From Caulobacter sp. (GTDB lineage Bacteria; Pseudomonadota; Alphaproteobacteria; Caulobacterales; Caulobacteraceae), in the NCBI GenBank assembly GCA_017745235.1, contig JAGHZU010000003.1:124001-188000 (forward strand): a DNA stretch of 64,000 nucleotides, in the 5' to 3' direction. The notes under the pieces were generated by a model that did no database searches, had not been told where the DNA came from, and saw only the letters and a program-made list of their open reading frames with translations. Positions 36,275-43,274 of the stretch are shown here, one piece after another. A program made the translations under genes and the position numbers. The first letter of the stretch is position 1, and the number at the start of each line of letters is the position of its first letter.

Positions 36275-36921
36275 CGACGCAGCAATCCGCTGCGAAAGGC
36301 ACGCAGCAGCGCTTGCCCCCGGCTGGTCACGCCAAGCTTTCGGTAGATCGACCGCACATATTCGCCGATCGTATGCGGCGAAAGCGACAGGGTTTCGGCC
36401 ACCTGCTTGTTCTTGTAACCACGCGCGAGCAACTGGAGCACTTCGAACTCGCGGGGAGACAGGTCCGGCGCGCCGTCTTCCGTTTGCGGCGGTTCATGCT
36501 GATCGCGCAGATAACGCAACACACTGGCGGCGATGGTGGGGGACAGGGGAGCCCCGCCGGCAAGCGCATCGGCGACCTGCTGGCCGATGTCGAGGCTGTT
36601 GAGGTCTTTCAGAAGATAGCCGTCCGCCCCCGACAGCACCGCCGCCAGCACCGTCTCCTGATCGCCCAGCACGGATAGGACCAGGATTTTCGGTCCTGCG
36701 CCGTGGCGGGCGCGAATCTCTGCGATCAGGTCTATGCCGTTGCCGTCGGGAAGGCCAAGATCGAGGATGAATATCTGCACCTCTTGATCGAGGAGCGCGC
36801 GGGCCTCAGCCAGCGTGCCGGCCGTCCCTAGCAGCGACAGGCCATCGTGAGCCGCCACGCCTCGCGCGACATGCGTGGCGATACGCGGGTCATCCTCGAC
36901 GATTACGACGTTCGCCTTCAT
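36271..36921 (-). CDS. LuxR/NarL-type response regulator
   Basis: A 216-residue regulator. The ATG at 36921 is preferred to an in-frame GTG four codons earlier. The receiver domain has acidic pocket residues in IVEDDPR, the phospho-acceptor Asp54 in FILDLGLPDG and a conserved Lys in GYLLKD. The LuxR HTH is at about 148-200 (LSPREFEVLQLLARGYKNKQVAETL). It pairs with the kinase gene it overlaps. The nearest downstream target is the three-gene operon on the same strand, separated by a 186-base gap with inverted repeats. Confidence 0.92.
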   Translation of the reverse strand: MKANVVIVEDDPRIATHVARGVAAHDGLSLLGTAGTLAEARALLDQEVQIFILDLGLPDGNGIDLIAEIRARHGAGPKILVLSVLGDQETVLAAVLSGADGYLLKDLNSLDIGQQVADALAGGAPLSPTIAASVLRYLRDQHEPPQTEDGAPDLSPREFEVLQLLARGYKNKQVAETLSLSPHTIGEYVRSIYRKLGVTSRGQALLRAFRSGLLRR

Positions 36922-36952
36922 GCCTTGGACCACCTATCGTCGGCGCGGGATC

Positions 36953-37210
36953 TCACCGCCCCTGGCCGACTCTGTCGGATCGGATTCGGTTAGTGTACTG
37001 CCTCCGGGTCTGTGCGGCCTCGCAGTAGTAGTTGTTGGGGTGGTCGATCAGCGCGTAGGTGTCGACGTCGACGAACATCCGCCAGTCCAGGCGCACGCGC
37101 AGCTTGGCCAGGGTCAGCGGATCCACCGCCTCCTTCAGCCGGCCGTCCTTGACCAGCTTGATTGGCAGTTGCTCGGTCTGGGGCTGGATGCGGTCGCGGA
37201 CCGACGTCAT
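36953..37210 (-). pseudogene. Remnant of an unknown gene, 3' end lost
   Basis: The frame starts with an ATG that overlaps the stop of the preceding remnant by ATGA. Codons from 37210 to about 37000 are strongly GC-ending (e.g. KLRVRLDWRMFVDVDTYALI), like neighbouring real genes. After about 37000 this bias is lost and the frame runs into poor codons (TAC ACT AAC CGA) before a stop. This looks like the first ~68 residues of a real gene whose remainder was removed, perhaps when the block to the left was inserted. I do not recognise the family. Confidence 0.5.
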
Positions 37211-37345
37211 GGAGCGCGATCGGCCTGGCGGCCCAGAGCCACATCGCCCAGGCCTAGCGGTAACAGCATTGCGGCCGAGACGCCGCCCACGATCCTGGCG
37301 GCCGATGTCGAGTTCGAGACGACGCCTGCCCTGATGGTCCTGACG
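37207..37345 (-). pseudogene. Remnant of an unknown membrane-protein gene, 5' end lost
   Basis: A GC-ending frame of about 46 codons, best from about 37345 to its stop at 37207, reads VVRTIRAGVV..., then a hydrophobic stretch RIVGGVSAAMLLPLGLGDVALG and a charged end ADRAP. It has no start and is bounded by the PL6 gene end at 37382. Its stop overlaps the next remnant's start by four bases, as in a working operon. It is probably the C-terminal transmembrane end of a lost gene, possibly PepSY-like, which is a guess. Confidence 0.4.
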
Positions 37346-37381
37346 ACCTTGTCCTTTAGCCTACGACGATCCCAGGAACCG

Positions 37382-38686
37382 CTAATCCTTCGGGTACCAG
37401 GACACCCCGGTCGCCGCGCGCTGGACGACCACCATGTCACCGGCGCCAACACCCCCGGCCCCGACCGCCGCCAGCTGGCCGTTGGCGCGGCGCCTCAGGA
37501 CGGTCTTGGGATCGCGCACATTGTTGGTGAGCGCAACGCCGCTGGCGTCGCCCTTGATGCGGACCGGATCCGAACCGTCCAGATTGACGATCAGGTTGGA
37601 GTCCAGCCGGCTGTTGATCGGAGCCAAGGTGCGCTCCTGGTCCATGCCAAGACCAATGGCGATGGAGCGCGCATTGATAATGGTGTTGTGCTCGATGACG
37701 GCCCCTTCGACCTGGACGTAGCGGGTGGGCGGGCTGTTGGGCACGCCGTACATGATGCTCAGCGCGCTGACGGTCGCCTCGCCCTCGAGATTTTCCAGGT
37801 AGTTGTTGCGGACGGTCTGGCCGCGGTTGATCACCCGGATACCGCCGGTGTGGGGCTTTCCGTTACCCAGGAACGCATTGCCTTCGACAAGGGCGTTGTC
37901 GCCGTGGCGCAGGGTGAGCGCGCCCTGGCTCTCGAAGAAGACGTTGCCGCGGAAGGTGTTCTCGCCGGACTTGTTGGAGACAATCTCGTTCTCGCCGTCG
38001 CAATGCTCGAACCAATTGCTGTCGACAGTGGTGTGCGAGGCGGTGTGGGCGTAGTGGCTCGTGCCCACCCGGATGGTCTCGCCGCCGTTGGCGCGGACAT
38101 TGGGCCGGGGGCCGAAGAAGTTATGGTCGATACGATGGTCGTTGCGCAGGCCGTCGACCGGTTCGCGGATCACGACCAGGGTGGGCCCGATATTGGTCTT
38201 GCCGACCAGATGGCCATGGTCGAAGCGGTTACGCTCGCCGTAGAGCGCAACCCAGTGGTCGAGCGTCTCGCGCTCGGGCTTATTGTAGCGATCGATGACC
38301 ACGCCCGTGACCCGGCTGTCGACCGCATGATCGCCAGGCGCGCGGCGGAACGACACGACCTCGTCGGTCGGCGAATAGCCGTCGCGGAAGACGAGGTTGG
38401 AGACGACGAGGAAAGCGCCCGACATCCGCAGGTTCGACTGTCCCGAGAGCACCACACGCCCTGGAGTCTGCGCCGTCAGGGTGATGGGCTTGCCGGCGCG
38501 GCCTGCCCCGTGGAAGTCCAGCCGCGCGTCGCGCCAGACGCCGTCGGCCAGCACGATGGTGTCGCCAGGCGCGATCCTGGCCACCGCCTTGTCAAACTGC
38601 CCTGGACTGCGCACCAGGATCCTGCGCTCGGCCATGGCCGGCTGCGCCAGGGCGAGCAGGGCGGCGGCGATCACAAGGCTTCGCAT
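37382..38686 (-). CDS. PL6 alginate lyase, single-domain form
   Basis: A 434-residue lyase with a signal peptide ending AMA. One parallel beta-helix is present, with catalytic Lys239 in IVSNKSGEN and Arg260 in LTLRHGDN, again 21 residues apart. It resembles the N-terminal half of the 734-residue PL6 enzyme at 21427-23631 closely (shared RVINR, IMYGVPNSP, RYVQV.GAVIE blocks) but lacks the second helix domain. GGGAGA precedes the ATG. It lies 60 bases downstream of L-fuconate dehydratase on the same strand, separated by a stable hairpin, rather than in the main alginate operon. Confidence 0.92.
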   Translation of the reverse strand: MRSLVIAAALLALAQPAMAERRILVRSPGQFDKAVARIAPGDTIVLADGVWRDARLDFHGAGRAGKPITLTAQTPGRVVLSGQSNLRMSGAFLVVSNLVFRDGYSPTDEVVSFRRAPGDHAVDSRVTGVVIDRYNKPERETLDHWVALYGERNRFDHGHLVGKTNIGPTLVVIREPVDGLRNDHRIDHNFFGPRPNVRANGGETIRVGTSHYAHTASHTTVDSNWFEHCDGENEIVSNKSGENTFRGNVFFESQGALTLRHGDNALVEGNAFLGNGKPHTGGIRVINRGQTVRNNYLENLEGEATVSALSIMYGVPNSPPTRYVQVEGAVIEHNTIINARSIAIGLGMDQERTLAPINSRLDSNLIVNLDGSDPVRIKGDASGVALTNNVRDPKTVLRRRANGQLAAVGAGGVGAGDMVVVQRAATGVSWYPKD

Positions 38687-38703
38687 GGTCTCTCCCAGAC
38701 AGC

Positions 38704-38739
38704 GTCCGGCGGCCAGGGTCTATGCCCGAGCCGCCGGAC
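38704..38739 (-). terminator. Hairpin between fuconate dehydratase and PL6 genes
   Basis: GTCCGGCGGC (38704-38713) pairs perfectly with GCCGCCGGAC (38730-38739); the loop can itself pair through GGG/CCC. No U-run follows. It may end or attenuate the dehydratase transcript before the second PL6 gene, or protect its RNA end. Confidence 0.5.
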
Positions 38740-38746
38740 CTAGAGG

Positions 38747-40054
38747 TCAGGCCCGCGAGGCGAGGCGCTGCGGAGCATCCTGGCCGAAAGCGTATTGGGC
38801 CAAGGATGCGGGCTTCATTTCGATCGAGAACCCGGCGCGCTGTGGCGGCATGTAGGCGGCGTCTCGGATCACGCACGGGTCGACGAAGTGTTCGTGCAGA
38901 TGGTCGACATATTCGACCACCCTACCCTCGTGCGTGCCGGCAAAGCACAGGTAGTCGATCATCGCCAGGTGCTGGACGTACTCGCACAATCCCACCCCCC
39001 CCGCATGCGGACAGACCGGCAGCTCGTACTTGGCGGCCATCAAGAGCACCGCCAGCACCTCGTTGACCCCGCCCAGGCGGCAGGCGTCGATCTGCACCAC
39101 ATCGATCGCCTGGTTCATGATGAATTGCTTGAAGAGGATGCGGTTCTGGCACATCTCGCCGGTCGCGACCTTGACCTCGCCGATGCCGGCCTTGATGCGG
39201 GCGTGGCCGTAGACGTCGTCGGGGCTGGTCGGCTCCTCGATGAACCAGGGCTTGGCGAAGGCCAGGGCGTTGACCCAATCGATCGCCTCCTGGACCTCCC
39301 ACACCTGGTTGGCGTCGATCATCAGCGTGCGATCGGGACCCAGCACCTCGCGGGCCACCCGCACGCGGCGGACGTCGTCTTCCAGGTCGCGGCCCACCTT
39401 CAGCTTGATGTGGCGGAAGCCGGCGTCGACCGCCTCCTGGGCCAGCCGGCGCAGCTTGGCGTCGTCATAGCCCAGCCACCCAGCCGAAGTGGTGTAACAG
39501 GGATAGCCTTCAGCCAGCAGCCGCTCGCGGCGCTCCGCCTTGCCCTGGGCTCGCGCTTCGAGCAACGCCAGCGCCTCATCCGGCGTGATGCAATCGGCCA
39601 GGTAGCGGAAGTCGATGCAGCCGACGAGCTCCGCCGGCGACATGTCGGCCACCAGCGCCCAGACCGGCTTGCCCTCGGCCTTGGCCCACAGGTCCCAGAC
39701 CGCGTTGGTGATCGCGCCCGTGGCCAGGTGGATGACGCCCTTGTCGGGGCCCACCCAACGCAGCTGGCTGTCGCCGGTCAGGCGCCGCCAGAAACCGGCA
39801 GGGTCGGCCTTGACCGCAGCCAGCTCGACCCCGACCACCAGGTGGCGCATGGCCTCGATCGCGGCCACGCACAGCTCGTTGCCCCGTCCGATGGTGAAGG
39901 TCAGGCCATGGCCTTCGAGGCCCGGCCGGTCGGTCTCCAGGATGACATAGGCGGCCGAATAGTCGGGGTCGGGGTTCATGGCGTCCGAGCCGTCCAGGGA
40001 CAGACTGGTCGGGAAGCGGACGTCGACGGTGCGAAGGCCGGTGATGCGGGTCAT
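38747..40054 (-). CDS. fucD: L-fuconate dehydratase (enolase superfamily)
   Basis: A 435-residue mandelate-racemase-type dehydratase that turns L-fuconate into 2-keto-3-deoxy-L-fuconate. Motifs match characterised L-fuconate dehydratase: the Lys pair in HIKLKVG (217/219), metal ligands Asp247 (MIDANQVW), Glu273 (FIEEPTSPDD) and Glu300 (ATGEMCQN), and the catalytic His350 in CPHAGGVGLCEYVQH. Overall length and the N-terminal FPTSLSLDGSDAMNPDPDYS segment are typical. It is the central step of the fucose route in this window; other steps lie at 46028-48681 and 59027-60226. A candidate IclR-type site lies upstream at 40169. Confidence 0.95.
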   Translation of the reverse strand: MTRITGLRTVDVRFPTSLSLDGSDAMNPDPDYSAAYVILETDRPGLEGHGLTFTIGRGNELCVAAIEAMRHLVVGVELAAVKADPAGFWRRLTGDSQLRWVGPDKGVIHLATGAITNAVWDLWAKAEGKPVWALVADMSPAELVGCIDFRYLADCITPDEALALLEARAQGKAERRERLLAEGYPCYTTSAGWLGYDDAKLRRLAQEAVDAGFRHIKLKVGRDLEDDVRRVRVAREVLGPDRTLMIDANQVWEVQEAIDWVNALAFAKPWFIEEPTSPDDVYGHARIKAGIGEVKVATGEMCQNRILFKQFIMNQAIDVVQIDACRLGGVNEVLAVLLMAAKYELPVCPHAGGVGLCEYVQHLAMIDYLCFAGTHEGRVVEYVDHLHEHFVDPCVIRDAAYMPPQRAGFSIEMKPASLAQYAFGQDAPQRLASRA

Positions 40055-40168
40055 CGGTGCATCTTCCAGTTCTGATCGGTCCCGCCGACCTCGATTTCAA
40101 GTTTCAAGGCTGTTCTCCGCCGATCGAAGTTACCGTTATCAACTCACACACACGGGATCGAGGCGCAA

Positions 40169-40180
40169 GCATATTTGAAT
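40169..40180. promoter_or_regulatory. GCATATTTGAAT, candidate fucose-regulon site
   Basis: Lies 115 bases upstream of the fucD start. It matches the right part of the TTYATATWWGAA motif seen in other fucose-locus promoters. A second shared element, TACCGTTA (TAACGGTA on the other strand), is at 40131-40138. Confidence 0.4.
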
Positions 40181-40203
40181 TAGACTTTTACCTATGCACG
40201 CAT

Positions 40204-40239
40204 CGGCGGGACCGGGAGGAGGTGGTTCCGGTCCCGCCG
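40204..40239 (-). terminator. Hairpin terminator after the receptor at 40265
   Basis: CGGCGGGACCGG (40204-40215) pairs perfectly with CCGGTCCCGCCG (40228-40239) around a 12-base loop, 25 bases after the receptor stop on the minus strand. No clear U-run follows. Confidence 0.6.
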
Positions 40240-40264
40240 GCGCGTCTCCAAGCTCGAGGGAGGA

Positions 40265-43039
40265 CTAGAACTTGGCGCGCACTCCGGCTGTGAACCGGCG
40301 GCCTACGTTTTCGTAGCCGCGGGCGTAGCCGTAGACGTTCTGATCGATCCGGGCGCTGTTGGTCAGGTTCTGGCCGTCCAGGGTCAGACTGATGCTCTTG
40401 GTCAGGTCGTAGCCGGCCGAGAAGTCCACCTGACCGTACGAATGGGCGTAGCTGCCGTCGCCGAAGGTCGAGGCGGTGGCGTTCACGAACTTGCTGCGGA
40501 AGTTGTAGGCCAGGCGCGCGCTGAGACGGCCGTTCTCATAGTAGCCGACCAGGTTGTAGCTGTATTTCGACACTCCGGGCAGCGGCAGGGCTGGTCCGCC
40601 CTGGACCGTGGAGACGTCGTCGGCGTCGATATAGGTGAAGTTGGCGATCACCCCGAAGTCGTCGAACGGGCCCGGCAGGAAGGTCAACGGCGCCTGGACG
40701 CCCAGCTCCGCGCCCTTCAGCTTGCCGCCCGCGCCATTGTCGGGCTGGGAGATCGTGAAGCTGCGCGGCACGGTCGCGCCGGTCTCGGTCAGGATGACGT
40801 TGATGTTCTCGGTGCGGCTGGTCGAGACGACGAAATTCTGGACGTCCTTGTAGAACAGGGCGGCGCTGATCAGGCCGCCGTGGCCGAAGTAGTATTCGAC
40901 CGACACATCCAACTGCTTGGCCCGATAGGGGTCGACCATCGGATTGTTGATGGTGATGAAGCTGGTATTGGCGTTGACCGTTGTCGACGGCGACAGGGTC
41001 GACAGGGTCGGCCGCGACATGACCCGGGCGGCGGCGGCGCGCAGCACCACATCGTCGCGAAGTTGGTAGCGCAGGTTCAGGCTGGGCAGCCAGTCGTGGT
41101 ACTTTCGCTTGATCGACACCGGCGTGACGCTGGGCAGGGTCGTGGTCGACGAGCCCAGCGAGAAGCGGATCTGGGTCAGGTCCGGCGCGTAGCCTGACGA
41201 CTCCTGATCGGTGTGGACGTAGCGCAGGCCGAGATTGCCGGTCAGGCGGTCATCGGAGGTCGCGAAGTCGGCGCGCAGATAGGCCGAGGCCTCCGTCTCG
41301 CCGACGGCGTACTCGTTGGCCAGAGCCCGGACCGGCGGGGCGACCTTGAGGATTTCGGAGAGCGGCGCCTTGGCGAACAGCAGGTCGGCGTCAGCCGACA
41401 GGAAGGTGTTCGGAAATTTGACCGGGCCGTTATAGCTGTTGAGGAAGTGGTCGAAAGTGTAGCGACGCATCAGGCTGGAGGCGTCGAACGAGGGCCCATC
41501 GACCGAGCTGACGACCGGCAGGCCCAGAAGGCCGGCCAGTTGGGTGGCCGTGACCTTGATCTGGTTGGTCCCGAAGACTTGCTTGCGGTCCGAATAGCGG
41601 GCGCCGCCCTTTAAGCTGCGCAGGAAACCCTGACCGGCGTCGAAGGTCAGGTCAAGCTTGGTGTCCCAATTGCGATCGTCGACGGGCCGATGGTAGTCGC
41701 CCGACAAACCGATACCGCGGAAATTGGTCGGATCCAGCGGGTTGTAGCCGCGATTGAAGGCGATCTGCGGCATGTTGGCCGGGTCCAGCCGGAAGTCGTA
41801 GGACGCGCTCGCGCGGCCCAGCACCGTGGGCACCCAGCTGTCGAACAGTTGCTCAGCCTTCGAGTACGAGCCCTCCCCGTCCACCCTCAGGCGTCCGAAG
41901 TCGAGCTTGAACCCCGCCGCGCCGGACTTCAGCTTGTTGTAGGTGTTCGAGACGGTGTTGGTGTTGCGATAGTCCACCCCGTCGGCGTCCAGGTAGATGA
42001 CCCGCCCCTGGGCGTCGAGCGCGCTGTCGCGAATGCAGCCGCCCGGCGCAACGCCCTGCTGGGCCGTGGGGCAGATGATGCTGGTGAAGCGCAGAGTGTT
42101 GATCGGCTGGGTCAGCTTGGTGTCGTACTTCGAATAGAGCACATCGCCGTAGACTTCGACGTGATCGCTGGGACGCGCCTGGAAGCCGCCGATCGCCGTC
42201 AACCGTTTGGTGTTTCCCAGGATGATCCGCGTGCCGGCCTCGTGGTTGAAGCGCAGGGTGTCATTGAAGTCGCCGTCTCGATTGTAGTCGAGCTTGGGCG
42301 TGCGGGTCGCCTCCACGCCGTTTTCGAAGCCGAAGCCACGGAAGGTGTCTGAGCGGAAATCGCGGCGCTGGTAGTTGACGCCGAGATTGACCCCGAAACG
42401 GTCGGAGAACAGGTGGTTAACGAGCACGGCCACCTGCGGCCGAACCTTCTTGGCCTTCTCTTCATAGAGGCCTTCGGCGCTCATGGTGATGCTGTCGCGC
42501 CCGAGGCTCAGCGGACGGGCGGTGTTGATGTTCACGGTCGCCGCCAGACCGCCGCTCAGCTGGTCGGCTGTCGGGGTCTTGTAGACTTCCACGGCGCTGA
42601 CGAAGTCCGAAGCCAGGGTGGCGAACTCGAAGCTTCGGCCGCCGCTCGGAGTGGTCAGAACGCGGCCGTTATAGAGCGTCTGGGTGAAGTCCGGGCTCAG
42701 GCCCCGTACGCTGATCCGCGAGCCCTCGCCGTTGGTGCGGGTGATCTGCACGCCGGTGATGCGCTGGAGCGAGTCGGCCAGATTCTGGTCGGGGAACTTG
42801 CCAATGTCTTCGGCCGAGATGACGTCGCTGATCACCGAGGCGTTGCGCTTGATCGTGGCCGCTTGCGCCAGGCTCTGACGGAAGCCGGTGACGACGACCG
42901 CATCGACCGTATCGGCCTCCTGCTGCGCGGCGGGCGCGGCGGGCTGGGCCGGCGAAGCCTGGGCCGCAGCCAGGGTCGGCGCCAGGCACAGCGCGAGGCT
43001 GGACGCCCCGGCCGCCAGCAGGATCTTCGAGTTCAGCAT
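40265..43039 (-). CDS. Large TonB-dependent receptor, fucose locus (first)
   Basis: A 924-residue receptor. The start at 43039 follows GGGGAGGTCGAC and gives a signal peptide ending TLAAAQA; the frame is open further upstream through the promoter. A Gln/Ala/Pro-rich linker is followed by DAVVVTGFRQSLAQA and the motif EDIGKFPDQNLADSLQRITGV of polysaccharide-type receptors. The barrel ends GVRAKF. It is divergent from a GH29 fucosidase at 43275, sharing a 235-base promoter region, so fucose-containing oligosaccharides are the likely ligand. Confidence 0.93.
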   Translation of the reverse strand: MLNSKILLAAGASSLALCLAPTLAAAQASPAQPAAPAAQQEADTVDAVVVTGFRQSLAQAATIKRNASVISDVISAEDIGKFPDQNLADSLQRITGVQITRTNGEGSRISVRGLSPDFTQTLYNGRVLTTPSGGRSFEFATLASDFVSAVEVYKTPTADQLSGGLAATVNINTARPLSLGRDSITMSAEGLYEEKAKKVRPQVAVLVNHLFSDRFGVNLGVNYQRRDFRSDTFRGFGFENGVEATRTPKLDYNRDGDFNDTLRFNHEAGTRIILGNTKRLTAIGGFQARPSDHVEVYGDVLYSKYDTKLTQPINTLRFTSIICPTAQQGVAPGGCIRDSALDAQGRVIYLDADGVDYRNTNTVSNTYNKLKSGAAGFKLDFGRLRVDGEGSYSKAEQLFDSWVPTVLGRASASYDFRLDPANMPQIAFNRGYNPLDPTNFRGIGLSGDYHRPVDDRNWDTKLDLTFDAGQGFLRSLKGGARYSDRKQVFGTNQIKVTATQLAGLLGLPVVSSVDGPSFDASSLMRRYTFDHFLNSYNGPVKFPNTFLSADADLLFAKAPLSEILKVAPPVRALANEYAVGETEASAYLRADFATSDDRLTGNLGLRYVHTDQESSGYAPDLTQIRFSLGSSTTTLPSVTPVSIKRKYHDWLPSLNLRYQLRDDVVLRAAAARVMSRPTLSTLSPSTTVNANTSFITINNPMVDPYRAKQLDVSVEYYFGHGGLISAALFYKDVQNFVVSTSRTENINVILTETGATVPRSFTISQPDNGAGGKLKGAELGVQAPLTFLPGPFDDFGVIANFTYIDADDVSTVQGGPALPLPGVSKYSYNLVGYYENGRLSARLAYNFRSKFVNATASTFGDGSYAHSYGQVDFSAGYDLTKSISLTLDGQNLTNSARIDQNVYGYARGYENVGRRFTAGVRAKF

Positions 43040-43085
43040 GTCGACCTCCCCTTGTACGGTCGTTATTTTGTATCTGATTTTTGTG

Positions 43086-43098
43086 TTTATATTTGAAA
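43086..43098. promoter_or_regulatory. TTTATATTTGAAA, candidate IclR-type operator
   Basis: Fits the TTYATATWWGAA motif shared by promoters of this locus. It lies 47 bases upstream of the receptor start (minus strand). A partial copy, GCATATTTG at 43203-43211, lies 64 bases before the GH29 start on the other side of the divergent gap. Confidence 0.5.
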
Positions 43099-43099
43099 G

Positions 43100-43202
43100 A
43101 AGGTCAATGGGGCAAATCGCGCTTTTTCGCGAAATCGCGCTGGTAACGGTACATTTTTCGCTCGCACACCAGGGACGGTCATTCACAAATAAATTATTGT
43201 TG
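43100..43202. other. Centre of the divergent receptor/GH29 promoter region
   Basis: Contains a direct repeat AAATCGCGCT (43114-43123 and 43132-43141) around the palindrome TTTCGCGAAA (43125-43134), and TAACGGTA at 43144-43151. No gene is present. The repeats may be further regulator sites. Confidence 0.35.
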
Positions 43203-43274
43203 CATATTTGCCGAAGAGCATTCACCTCGTCGCGCATTGCCCTTTCACGGACCCACGAGAGCCCGGAGGCCCCG

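Noticed and set aside
42888..43274. Extending the GH29 gene upstream to 42888
   Set aside because: The open frame would overlap the divergent receptor's start and the shared promoter. The ATG at 43275 has a ribosome site and a clean signal peptide.
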